Positions 1-6,647 of a DNA stretch of 8,601 nt are shown in pieces. The translations under genes were made by a program, and so were the position numbers. This DNA comes from Actinomycetota bacterium. GTDB lineage: Bacteria; Actinomycetota; Actinomycetes; Nanopelagicales; Nanopelagicaceae. The notes under the pieces are model-generated. The model had not been told where the DNA came from, ran no database searches, and saw only the letters and a list, made by a program, of their open reading frames with translations. The stretch's first letter is position 1. Every line of letters starts with the position of its first letter. The stretch lies in NCBI GenBank assembly GCA_009699795.1, contig WLNK01000040.1:1-8601 (forward strand). The letters run 5' to 3'.

Positions 1-1
1 C

Positions 2-67
2 GCAGTCGCATCTCTTGTGATTAGCATTATTGGCATGGTCACCGAATACGAGAAGCCACTTCCATAA
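2..67 (+). CDS. ctaF: Probable cytochrome c oxidase subunit 4 (3' end only)
   Basis: Only the last 21 codons and the TAA stop (65-67) of this gene are in the window. They encode a short hydrophobic stretch followed by GMVTEYEKPLP. CtaF is the small membrane subunit 4 of the actinobacterial aa3 cytochrome c oxidase, and its homologues end in a final transmembrane helix followed by G-[LMV]-V-x-E-Y and a short polar tail, which this resembles. Context supports the call: in mycobacteria, as I recall, ctaC and ctaF converge on qcrB of the ctaE-qcrCAB operon, the arrangement seen here. The stop codon overlaps the proposed start of the downstream transporter. With so few residues the assignment leans on synteny; another small membrane protein cannot be excluded. 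Confidence 0.6.
   Translation, partial: AVASLVISIIGMVTEYEKPLP
50..55 (+). promoter_or_regulatory. Candidate ribosome binding site for the ATA start at 64
   Basis: GAGAAG lies 8 bases before the ATA at 64, inside the end of ctaF. It is a moderate Shine-Dalgarno match at a normal distance and supports initiation at 64 rather than at the ATG at 184. It is a short motif and could occur by chance. Confidence 0.35.
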
Positions 68-948
68 AAAATCTTGCAACAAAGCTTGCACCTGCTGGCT
101 TTGTACTTTTATGGAGCACCGGATTTATCGGCGTCAAGTACGGAATCCCATACTCTTCACCACTAATTTTTGTAGCCCTTCGAATGGTTATTGCCGCGCT
201 CTTGTTAGCGCTCATTACGGTGATCGTCGCAAGAGACTTTCCGCATGACATTTCATCGATTCTTAAATCGAGTGCAATTGGCGTAACCCTTCATGGAGCA
301 TACCTAGGCGGTTGTTTCTATTCAGTAAGCAAGGGGATGAGTGCGGGAATCGTTGCTCTCATTGTTTGCTTGCAGCCGGTGGTCGTCAGTATCGCCGCGA
401 GTTATTTCTTAAAAGAAAAGCTGCGAGCAAGATCGGTTCTGGGCTTGGCACTTGGTCTCATTGGTGTCATTACGGTATTAATTCCACGTATTAGCGGTGC
501 TGACAAGCTTTCAAATATATCTATAGCCACAGCCTTTATTGCTCTCATCGGAGGATCAAGTGGCACGCTATTACAGAAGAAGTTCGCTGCTGAAATTCCA
601 ATGCTCGCTGGCGCTACTTATCAATATGCTGCAACTGCAGTTGTCATTGGTTCTATAGCGCTTTTTAGTGAGCCCATTTTTATTGACTGGACGCCACAAT
701 TTCTTTTTGCTCTTTTATGGCTCGTCTTTGCGCTCTCGCTGGGTGCGATTCTCTTACTTTTCTTCCTTCTAAAATCTGGAACCGCAGCCGAGGTTTCATC
801 CCTTTACTACTTAGTTCCGGCCGTTACAGCTTTCATGGCATATCTACTCTTTGATGAAAAGATTTCACCTATTACGGCGCTCGGTACATTCATTGCTGTA
901 GTTGGAGTATGGCTCGTAACGGGTAAGAAAAACGCCCCTAAGAGATAA
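64..948 (+). CDS. EamA/DMT-family membrane transporter
   Basis: A ten-helix inner-membrane permease of the drug/metabolite transporter superfamily; members export or import small metabolites, and the substrate cannot be read from sequence. If translation starts at 64 the protein has 294 residues, the usual EamA length. Two internal repeats are visible, each with a Pro followed 13 residues later by a Glu (P105/E118 in YFLKEKL and P252/E265 in LLFDEKIS). The first helix, containing GFVLLWSTGFIG (residues 12-23), is typical of the family but lies before the first ATG/GTG/TTG in frame, the ATG at 184 (residue 41). No canonical start exists between the in-frame TAG at 22-24 and 184. I therefore place the start at ATA 64-66, whose last two bases are shared with the ctaF TAA stop. 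A standard gene caller would probably give 184-948 (254 residues, first helix lost). Probably cotranscribed with ctaF. Confidence 0.85.
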   Translation: MKNLATKLAPAGFVLLWSTGFIGVKYGIPYSSPLIFVALRMVIAALLLALITVIVARDFPHDISSILKSSAIGVTLHGAYLGGCFYSVSKGMSAGIVALIVCLQPVVVSIAASYFLKEKLRARSVLGLALGLIGVITVLIPRISGADKLSNISIATAFIALIGGSSGTLLQKKFAAEIPMLAGATYQYAATAVVIGSIALFSEPIFIDWTPQFLFALLWLVFALSLGAILLLFFLLKSGTAAEVSSLYYLVPAVTAFMAYLLFDEKISPITALGTFIAVVGVWLVTGKKNAPKR

Positions 949-963
949 TTCTCAGGGGCGTTT
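930..963. terminator. Bidirectional intrinsic terminator between convergent operons
   Basis: A perfect 10-bp stem (AAACGCCCCT at 930-939 with AGGGGCGTTT at 954-963) continues inward past one mismatch for three or four more pairs around an ATAA loop. The left arm lies in the last codons of the transporter gene, whose stop codon falls in the loop. Reading the minus strand, the stem is followed by TTTTTCTT, so it should terminate the ctaE-qcrCAB transcript efficiently. On the plus strand the tail is only TTTACCTTAA, giving weaker termination of the transporter transcript. Confidence 0.85.
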
Positions 964-981
964 ACCTTAATAAACTAGCTT

Positions 982-2568
982 CTAATGGTGCTCAATCTCT
1001 TTGAGATCTTCAACAGAGACTTTTGGAACAGCTTCTGCGTTCGCTTTACTAATACGTGCGCGGATCTTGTTCTTGATAACTCCGGGACGTCTAACGCCGC
1101 GTGAATCCACTTCTTCTAGGGCAAGTGGTGGATTTTGCTCATGTTGAGTTAGTAGCCATGCCTTTTCAGGTGAGATTGGTTCGTGGACTTCAACGAATTC
1201 ACCGCTAGGCATGCGAAGTAGTCGACCTGTTTCGCGTCCATGCAAGACTAGATCTCGATCAGCGCGTTGCAGCGATAGGCAGAGTCGCTTTGTCACAATA
1301 AATGCAATTGGTGGCAGAACAAATATCGCAATGCGTGAGAACCACATGATCTGATTAATTGTCAGATGGAAATTGGTTGCGATGATGTCGTTACCGCCGT
1401 TGAGGAGTGCAACAATCATGAAAGTTAATGACATAACACCAAGGGCCGTACGGTTTGGTGCATTGCGTGGACGATCCAATAGATGGTGCTCGCGCTTATC
1501 ACCAGTAACCCATGATTCAATAAATGGATAGAGAGCCATTCCGGTAAAAAGAATTCCAGGGACAATCAATCCTGGAATCAAAATATTCCACGAGATCGTG
1601 TGACCAAATGCGTGAGTTTCAAGCGGAGGAGACATACGAACAAGTCCATCGAGCCATCCCATGTACCAGTCGGGTTGCGAACCAGCAGAGATTTGTCCGG
1701 GCGTATATGGACCGTATAACCAAATCGGGTTAATGGATGCAACAGCGCCAAGGAAGGCAGTAATTCCAAATACGATGAAGAAGAATCCGCCAGCTTTCGC
1801 CATGTAAACAGGCATTAATGGGTAACCGACAACATTCTTCTCGGTGCGACCTGGACCTGGATATTGGGTGTGCTTTTGATACCAGACCAACATTAAGTGG
1901 ACTGTAATGAGAGCTAAGAAAATACCTGGAAGCAGAAGTACGTGCACTGTGTAAATACGCGGAATAAATGACTCACCAGGAAAAGCGCCGCCAAATGCGA
2001 AAAACGCTAAGTAAGAACCAACAAGGGGGAGGGCTTGAATGATTGCTTCAGCGATACGAATACCTGTTCCTGAAAGAAGATCGTCAGGGAGTGAGTAACC
2101 CAAAAATCCTTCAACAATTCCTAAAGTAAGTAACCCGACTCCGATAATCCAGTTAAATTCACGTGGCTTGCGGAAAGCGCCAGTGAAGTAAACGCGGAGC
2201 AAGTGCACAACGATTGCTGCCATAAAGATAAGTGCAGCCCAGTGGTGAATCTGGCGCATAAGCAAACCACCGCGTACTTCAAATGAGATGTGCAGAGTTG
2301 AGGCATAAGCCGCAGACATCTTTAAACCTTCCAGAGGTGCGTATCCACCTTCATAAACAACTTCGCGTTGAGAAGGATCAAACCAGAAAGTTAAAAAAGT
2401 TCCGGATAGAAGCAAAATTATGAATGAGTAAAGTGCGATTTCACCAAGCATAAATGACCAGTGATCTGGAAAGACCTTAGTGAGATTCTTCTTCATCCAT
2501 TTGGCCGCACCTGTGCGGTCATCTACGTATGAAGCTACATTGCCTGCAATTCGCTCGCGTGCTGTCAT
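982..2568 (-). CDS. qcrB: Cytochrome bcc complex cytochrome b subunit
   Basis: Membrane-embedded diheme cytochrome b of the actinobacterial menaquinol:cytochrome c reductase; it oxidises menaquinol and passes electrons to the Rieske protein and across two b hemes. The 528-residue protein carries the expected heme-ligand histidines: H108 and H122 in one helix and H209 and H224 in another, the latter pair 15 apart. The quinol-site motif is PDWY (299-302), the actinobacterial form of PEWY. About eight membrane helices are followed by a polar C-terminal extension of roughly 100 residues (from about 430), also typical of actinobacterial QcrB. Its ATG overlaps the qcrA stop by four bases (ATGA), and GGGAG at 2577-2581 lies 8 bases upstream of the start. 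It is the last gene of the operon and ends in TAG just before the shared terminator. Confidence 0.97.
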   Translation of the reverse strand: MTARERIAGNVASYVDDRTGAAKWMKKNLTKVFPDHWSFMLGEIALYSFIILLLSGTFLTFWFDPSQREVVYEGGYAPLEGLKMSAAYASTLHISFEVRGGLLMRQIHHWAALIFMAAIVVHLLRVYFTGAFRKPREFNWIIGVGLLTLGIVEGFLGYSLPDDLLSGTGIRIAEAIIQALPLVGSYLAFFAFGGAFPGESFIPRIYTVHVLLLPGIFLALITVHLMLVWYQKHTQYPGPGRTEKNVVGYPLMPVYMAKAGGFFFIVFGITAFLGAVASINPIWLYGPYTPGQISAGSQPDWYMGWLDGLVRMSPPLETHAFGHTISWNILIPGLIVPGILFTGMALYPFIESWVTGDKREHHLLDRPRNAPNRTALGVMSLTFMIVALLNGGNDIIATNFHLTINQIMWFSRIAIFVLPPIAFIVTKRLCLSLQRADRDLVLHGRETGRLLRMPSGEFVEVHEPISPEKAWLLTQHEQNPPLALEEVDSRGVRRPGVIKNKIRARISKANAEAVPKVSVEDLKEIEHH

Positions 2569-3557
2569 GATGATCTCTCCCAGAAGCTAGGTCCAACAGG
2601 TTCGGTAAATGGCGCTTTTGCGACGAGGTAACCATCTGCATCAATAGTGATTGCGAGTTGTGGAAGCGGTCTTGCTGCTGGTCCAAAGATTACTTTTGCA
2701 GCGCGGGTTACATCGAAAGTTGATTGGTGACATGGGCAGAGCAGATGCTTTGTCTGCTGTTCGTAGAGAGCTACAGCGCAACCCATATGCGAACAAATCT
2801 TTGAAAAAGCGATGATGCCTTCATGAGTCCATGAAAGGCGTTCGGCATCTAGATTGAATTCTTCAGGGCGTAGACGAATGAGCAGAACCGCATCTTTTCC
2901 AATGTTATTAAGAGTGCGCTTCTCGCCGGATGCAAGTTCTGGAAGCGTTTGGGCTACTGCACCAACTTCAAGATCTTCCGGACGAATTGGGCGATCACCA
3001 GGATCTGTAACGAGTCTTGTTCCAGCCTTCCATGACGTCTTTGTTAAGTCGTCCTTTGGAAGAGGTCCTAAATCACGAAGCAATAGAAGTGGAGAAATTC
3101 CTACTAGTCCAAGTGAAAGTCCGAGCGAACGCTTGATAAGTGAACGACGGCCAAGACCTGCTTGACCTGCCCGATCTTTAACCGTTGCTACAAAGTCAGC
3201 GCGATCTTCGTCGGGTGAGCGAAATTCATGACGCTCTGCAACTACTTCTTCGTCAGGCATAAGAGTTCTAGCCCATTGAATTGCACCCATTCCGATAAAG
3301 AAGAGTGAAGCAGCAAGACCGAGTCCAAGAAAAAGTTGATAAGCATTGGTATTGCCGAGCACAGGTAAGTAAATAAAAGTGTCTTCAGAGATAAAAAAGA
3401 AAGTTGAGATCAGAAGAATTGTTCCAAGAGCAGAGAGCAAGAAGAGAATTGCAACTTGTCTTTCCGCTTTCTTTGCAGCCTTTGGATCGGTATCCGCGGC
3501 GCGATGAACGTGCGCTGGAAGACCAGGATCTTTAATGGCTTCGATTTCCATAGACAT
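2565..3557 (-). CDS. qcrA: Cytochrome bcc complex Rieske iron-sulfur subunit
   Basis: The Rieske subunit takes electrons from menaquinol at the QcrB site and hands them to the diheme cytochrome QcrC. The 330-residue protein has three hydrophobic segments (about 35-55, 73-95 and 145-160). The C-terminal domain has both [2Fe-2S] boxes: CSHMGC (255-260) and CPCHQS (274-279). C255, H257, C274 and H277 are the expected cluster ligands, and C260 and C276 the expected disulfide pair. Twin arginines (GRRSLIKR, 136-143) precede the third helix, matching the known actinobacterial case in which Sec inserts the first helices and Tat moves the folded Rieske domain out. I chose ATG 3557, four bases after the qcrC stop. 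An in-frame start at 3629 would add 24 residues lying inside qcrC and is unlikely. Met at 3551 is an alternative. Confidence 0.96.
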   Translation of the reverse strand: MSMEIEAIKDPGLPAHVHRAADTDPKAAKKAERQVAILFLLSALGTILLISTFFFISEDTFIYLPVLGNTNAYQLFLGLGLAASLFFIGMGAIQWARTLMPDEEVVAERHEFRSPDEDRADFVATVKDRAGQAGLGRRSLIKRSLGLSLGLVGISPLLLLRDLGPLPKDDLTKTSWKAGTRLVTDPGDRPIRPEDLEVGAVAQTLPELASGEKRTLNNIGKDAVLLIRLRPEEFNLDAERLSWTHEGIIAFSKICSHMGCAVALYEQQTKHLLCPCHQSTFDVTRAAKVIFGPAARPLPQLAITIDADGYLVAKAPFTEPVGPSFWERSS

Positions 3558-3561
3558 TTTG

Positions 3562-4353
3562 CTATCTCGCCTTCGTTGCCAACCAGACTGCAACACCGAT
3601 GAGCAGTCCGAGTCCAAGTGTCCAAACAAGTAAGCCTTCAGTTACTGGTCCAACTCGACCAAGGGATGCTCCACCCAACTGCGGTTCAGCTTCAGCAGCT
3701 TTTATCCATTTAATAATTGAAAGTTTTTCTTGCGGTGTAATTGTTTTATCTGAAAAAACAGGCATTGACTGTGGACCAGTGATCATCGCTTCGTATATGT
3801 GCTTTGCCTCTACGCCCATAAGAGTTGGCGCGTACTTACCCTGAGTGAGTGCGCCACCTTGTGCTGCGAAGTTATGACACATTGCGCAGTTAGTGCGAAA
3901 TAGTTCGCCGCCTTCGGCTGCACTGCCATCGCGTTCGTAATTTAATGTGGCAGCTTCTGGGATTTCTGGTCCCGGTGCAAGGGAGGCAACATATAAAGCA
4001 AGGGCTTGGACTTGCTCTTCGTTGTAAACAGGCTTCTTGCGCATTGCCTGTGTACTCATGTCAGCCATTGGCATGCGACCAGTTCCGACTTGGAAATCAA
4101 CTGAAGCGGCTCCAACACCTACTAGAGATGGCGCGATCGCTCCACCTTCAGCGTTTAACCCATGACACGAAGAGCAACCCTTTAGAAAAAGTTGCTTACC
4201 TTCTTCAATGGCTGCAGTTCGAGCTTCAGCAGTGAGCGCTGGAGTAGTTGTTGCGTCAGCAATTTGAAAAGTTGTACCGATGGTGAAAAGAGCAAAAAGA
4301 AGCAAGAGTGGACCCGCCGCTTTATGTCGGCGAAAACGAGATAGACGCTTCAC
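3562..4353 (-). CDS. qcrC: Cytochrome bcc complex diheme cytochrome c subunit
   Basis: QcrC is the membrane-anchored diheme c-type cytochrome that links the bcc complex directly to the aa3 oxidase in Actinobacteria, replacing a soluble cytochrome c. The 263-residue protein has a basic N-terminus and a hydrophobic segment (about 14-35), then two cytochrome c domains with heme-binding motifs CSSCH (60-64) and CAMCH (156-160). M94 or M96 (GRMPM) and M197 (QSMPVF) are likely axial ligands, one per domain. A second hydrophobic helix (about 240-258) anchors the C-terminus. The start is GTG at 4353, supported by AAAGGA five bases upstream. It begins 10 bases after ctaE, and its ribosome binding site touches the ctaE stop codon, suggesting coupled translation. 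Confidence 0.96.
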   Translation of the reverse strand: MKRLSRFRRHKAAGPLLLLFALFTIGTTFQIADATTTPALTAEARTAAIEEGKQLFLKGCSSCHGLNAEGGAIAPSLVGVGAASVDFQVGTGRMPMADMSTQAMRKKPVYNEEQVQALALYVASLAPGPEIPEAATLNYERDGSAAEGGELFRTNCAMCHNFAAQGGALTQGKYAPTLMGVEAKHIYEAMITGPQSMPVFSDKTITPQEKLSIIKWIKAAEAEPQLGGASLGRVGPVTEGLLVWTLGLGLLIGVAVWLATKAR

Positions 4354-4358
4354 TTATT

Positions 4359-4364
4359 TCCTTT
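4359..4364 (-). promoter_or_regulatory. Ribosome binding site fixing the GTG start of qcrC
   Basis: On the minus strand AAAGGA precedes the GTG at 4353 by five bases and overlaps the last base of the ctaE TGA stop. It supports the GTG as initiator and coupling of qcrC translation to ctaE. Confidence 0.7.
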
Positions 4365-4993
4365 CACTTAATCAAATAAATTGCCGAGAAGAGAGCGATC
4401 CAAACAACATCCACAAAGTGCCAGTAGTAAGAGACCACAATGGCTGTTGTTGCTTGTTGATGTGTAAATCTGCGCGCCTTAGCGACGCGAACCAAAACAA
4501 TAAGGAATGCGATGAGCCCGCCAGTTACGTGCAGACCATGGAATCCAGTTGCAATGTAGAAAACTGAACCGTATGCGGCTGAAGAAAGTGTGAGGCCTTC
4601 GACAGTCAGCGATGCGTACTCGTAGATCTGACCCGCAATAAAGAAAGCACCCATAAGAAATGTGAGGGCAAACCATTCGCGCATGCCCCAAGATTTCATT
4701 TTGAATATTGACCCGGTCCGCTTGGCTTGAAAACGCTCGGCTGCAAAAACTCCGAACTGGCAAGTTACCGAAGATAAGACCAAAACTGTTGTGTTAATTG
4801 CCGCGAATTTAATGTTTAAGATTTCCGTTGAGAGCGCCCAAATAGATGGACCTTGCACTGCACGCGTTGTGAAATACATTGCGAATAGCGCGGCGAAAAA
4901 CATAAGTTCACTTGATAGCCAAACAATTGTTCCTACGGCGACCAGGTTAGGTCGGGAAATCTTGTGCGGGCTGGCAATGCTGGCGCTGGTCAT
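4364..4993 (-). CDS. ctaE: Cytochrome c oxidase subunit III
   Basis: Subunit III of the aa3-type cytochrome c oxidase, an integral membrane subunit that stabilises the catalytic subunit. The 209-residue protein has five hydrophobic helices, as expected of the short actinobacterial type. Family motifs include VGTIVWLSSELMFF (20-33) in the first helix, TGFHGLHVTGG (149-159) and YWHFVDVVW (190-198) in the last. I chose ATG 4993 because actinobacterial homologues begin with a short MTSA-like polar leader about 20 residues before that first motif. The open frame continues up to a possible start at 5173, but those 60 extra residues have no resemblance to the family, cross the divergent promoters and overlap the opposite gene. 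No strong ribosome binding site is visible. It is the first gene of ctaE-qcrC-qcrA-qcrB. Confidence 0.96.
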   Translation of the reverse strand: MTSASIASPHKISRPNLVAVGTIVWLSSELMFFAALFAMYFTTRAVQGPSIWALSTEILNIKFAAINTTVLVLSSVTCQFGVFAAERFQAKRTGSIFKMKSWGMREWFALTFLMGAFFIAGQIYEYASLTVEGLTLSSAAYGSVFYIATGFHGLHVTGGLIAFLIVLVRVAKARRFTHQQATTAIVVSYYWHFVDVVWIALFSAIYLIK

Positions 4994-5104
4994 GCGGGTA
5001 AGTATTCCCGAAAATGCCCTCAAAGGCCTATTTGTGCCCTCCTCGGAGGCGTCAATTTCTAAGCAATCTGGGGTGAAACGGGTCACTTGTAAAGGCGTTT
5101 TTGT

Positions 5105-5133
5105 AGGGTAGAAAAATCGTTCAGATATTTGAA
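5105..5133 (-). promoter_or_regulatory. Candidate promoter of the ctaE-qcrCAB operon
   Basis: Reading the minus strand, TTCAAA (5133-5128) and TACCCT (5110-5105) are separated by 17 bases. They match the TTGACA and actinobacterial TAnnnT hexamers moderately. A transcript would begin near 5098 and carry a leader of roughly 105 bases before ctaE. This is the best candidate I saw in the 163-base gap between ctaE and the divergent gene. Confidence 0.35.
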
Positions 5134-5149
5134 AACTCTTGATTAGACT
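5120..5149 (+). promoter_or_regulatory. Candidate leaderless promoter of the receiver-like gene
   Basis: TAGACT at 5144-5149 fits the actinobacterial TAnnnT -10 element and ends 7 bases before the ATG at 5157, so transcription would start at or next to the start codon. A weak -35 (TTCAGA, 5120-5125) lies 18 bases upstream. There is no Shine-Dalgarno sequence before the ATG, consistent with a leaderless mRNA. It overlaps the proposed divergent ctaE promoter, so the two may interfere. Confidence 0.45.
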
Positions 5150-5156
5150 TACCGCC

Positions 5157-5582
5157 ATGGACCAGACCCGCAAGTTATCAATCGTCGTTTACTCCGATGA
5201 TTCTTCTGTGCGTAAGGCAATCGTTGGCGCTCTCGGAAAGCGAGTTGCAGGGGATTTGCAAGAACATGTAGTTCATGAGTTTGCAACTGGACCTGCCTTG
5301 CGTCAATTCGTAGACCGCAAAAGTGTTGACGGCAATTTCAAGGCGGACATTTTTATCCTTGATGGTGAAGCGGTACCAGAAGGTGGGATGGGTGTAGCTC
5401 GTCAATTAAAAGACGAAGTATTTAATTGCCCTCCGATTCTCCTTATTACTGGTCGCCCGCAAGATGCATGGCTTGCTGCTTGGTCTCGCGCAGAGGCAAG
5501 CGTTAGCCATCCAGTTGATCCATTTACTTTGGCAAATACCGTTGCGGATTTATTGCGCTCTTCAACTATTGCAAACGTTTAA
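5157..5582 (+). CDS. Atypical single-domain response-regulator-like protein
   Basis: A 141-residue cytoplasmic protein that looks like a CheY-type receiver domain with no output domain. The first strand (LSIVVYSDDSS, 7-17) ends in the acidic pair D14/D15. The third strand (ADIFILDGE, 64-72) carries the likely phosphoacceptor D69, and the fourth (PPILLITGR) the conserved Thr T98. The expected Lys-Pro near the fifth strand is His-Pro (H118-P119, followed by VDP). Since that lysine is normally needed for the phosphorylation-induced change, signalling may be altered or lost. I chose ATG 5157 over the in-frame TTG at 5139 because a -10-like element ends seven bases before it. It is divergent from ctaE and 18 bases before trpD, probably in one transcript with it. 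No histidine kinase is nearby and the function is unknown. Confidence 0.85.
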   Translation: MDQTRKLSIVVYSDDSSVRKAIVGALGKRVAGDLQEHVVHEFATGPALRQFVDRKSVDGNFKADIFILDGEAVPEGGMGVARQLKDEVFNCPPILLITGRPQDAWLAAWSRAEASVSHPVDPFTLANTVADLLRSSTIANV

Positions 5583-5600
5583 TTTCGAACGGGCTTACTC

Positions 5601-6647
5601 ATGACTTGGGGCGCTTATATCGAACGCCTAAATTCGGGGCTTGACCTCGATCCCACGCAAGTGCAAGAAGTAATGTCAACGATTCTCGAGGGCAAGGCTG
5701 AAACCGAAAGTGTTAAAGAATTTCTCTTAGCGCTAAAGGCAAAAGGCGAAACTTCAGAAGAAGTGGGCGCATTCGTAGCCGAGATGTATCGCCATAGCGC
5801 ACCTATATCAATTAATGAGCGTGCAGTAGATACGGTTGGCACCGGAGGCGACGGAACTCACACAATAAATATTTCTACAACCGCAGCGATTATCGCCGCC
5901 GCAGCAGGTTCAAAAGTAGTAAAACATGGAAATCGTGCCGCAAGTTCAAAGTCAGGTGCTGGCGATTTATTGGAAGCTCTTGGTGTTGCAATCAATCTCG
6001 ATGGCAAAGGAGTTGAGCGAACTTTTAAGGAACTGGGGATCGGTTTTTGTTTTGCACCAAAATTTCACCCAGCGATGAGATTTGCTGCGCCAGCGAGAAA
6101 AGAACTTGGAGTTCCCACGGTATTTAACATTCTCGGACCACTGGCCAACCCTGCCAAACCTAAAGCCGCCGCTATCGGTGTGGCCAATGATCGTATGCAT
6201 CTAGTGATGGCACAGGTATTAAGTGATCGGGGAGTAGATGGTTTTGTTTTCCGTGGAGATGATGGTCTTGATGAGATAACTCTGGCCACAACCACTTCCG
6301 TGTTGACTATAGGAAATGGAGAAATTTCCAGCGATCGAATTGATGCCAAAGACTTTTCATTAGCAAATGCACCGATTTCAGCCCTTGTCGGGGGAGATGC
6401 CAATGAGAATGCAGCAGTAACTCGAGCAATTTTTGCTGGAGAGCGCGGTGCGCCACGTGATGCCGTACTTCTAAATGCCGCCGCTGCGATAGCTGCATTC
6501 GACAAAGAGGATTCTTTATCCCTGCATCAAAGAATTGAAAGGGCGTTAATCAAAGCAACTACCGCCATTGATTCAGGAGCGAGCAATTCTCTGCTTGAGA
6601 AATGGATTTCCTTAACTCAGAAGATTGCTGCAGAAGAAAGTATTTAA
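5601..6647 (+). CDS. trpD: Anthranilate phosphoribosyltransferase
   Basis: Cytoplasmic enzyme joining anthranilate and phosphoribosyl pyrophosphate to give N-(5-phosphoribosyl)anthranilate, the second step of tryptophan biosynthesis from chorismate. The 348-residue protein has the normal family length: an N-terminal helical domain (about 1-70) and a large phosphoribosyltransferase domain. Signature motifs are intact: VGTGGDGT with NIST (79-93) for PRPP, KHGNRAASSKSG (108-119), the anthranilate-site arginine region PARKELG (164-170) and the metal-binding DGLDE (221-225). It starts 18 bases after the receiver-like gene without a good ribosome binding site and is likely cotranscribed with it. 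No other trp gene is in the window. Separation of trpD from the trp operon and its position divergent from ctaE match mycobacteria. Its stop shares TTAA with that of the convergent kinase gene. Confidence 0.97.
   Translation: MTWGAYIERLNSGLDLDPTQVQEVMSTILEGKAETESVKEFLLALKAKGETSEEVGAFVAEMYRHSAPISINERAVDTVGTGGDGTHTINISTTAAIIAAAAGSKVVKHGNRAASSKSGAGDLLEALGVAINLDGKGVERTFKELGIGFCFAPKFHPAMRFAAPARKELGVPTVFNILGPLANPAKPKAAAIGVANDRMHLVMAQVLSDRGVDGFVFRGDDGLDEITLATTTSVLTIGNGEISSDRIDAKDFSLANAPISALVGGDANENAAVTRAIFAGERGAPRDAVLLNAAAAIAAFDKEDSLSLHQRIERALIKATTAIDSGASNSLLEKWISLTQKIAAEESI

Noticed and set aside
2854..3165. Plus-strand open frame opposite qcrA (103 codons)
   Set aside because: It is antisense to a fully supported Rieske gene, with Ser/Arg/Pro-rich composition typical of a shadow frame.
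3558..3629. N-terminal extension of qcrA to a start at 3629
   Set aside because: The 24 extra residues are read from the end of qcrC in another frame, while ATG 3557 follows the qcrC stop by four bases, in keeping with the tight operon spacing.
5038..5049. GGAGG on the minus strand as a ribosome binding site for a small leader peptide
   Set aside because: No ATG or GTG follows at a usable distance, and the nearest TTG is 14 bases away in the ctaE frame.
5139..5156. TTG start at 5139 for the receiver-like gene
   Set aside because: It would place the -10-like TAGACT inside the coding region and adds six residues with no receiver-domain equivalent; ATG 5157 is better placed.
4994..5173. N-terminal extension of ctaE to a start at 5173 (60 extra residues)
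   Set aside because: The extra residues do not resemble subunit III, run across the divergent promoter region and overlap the start of the opposite gene; ATG 4993 gives the family N-terminus.
6065..6505. Minus-strand open frame opposite trpD (146 codons)
   Set aside because: It lies wholly inside trpD, has a biased Ala/Ser/Arg composition and no recognisable motif.
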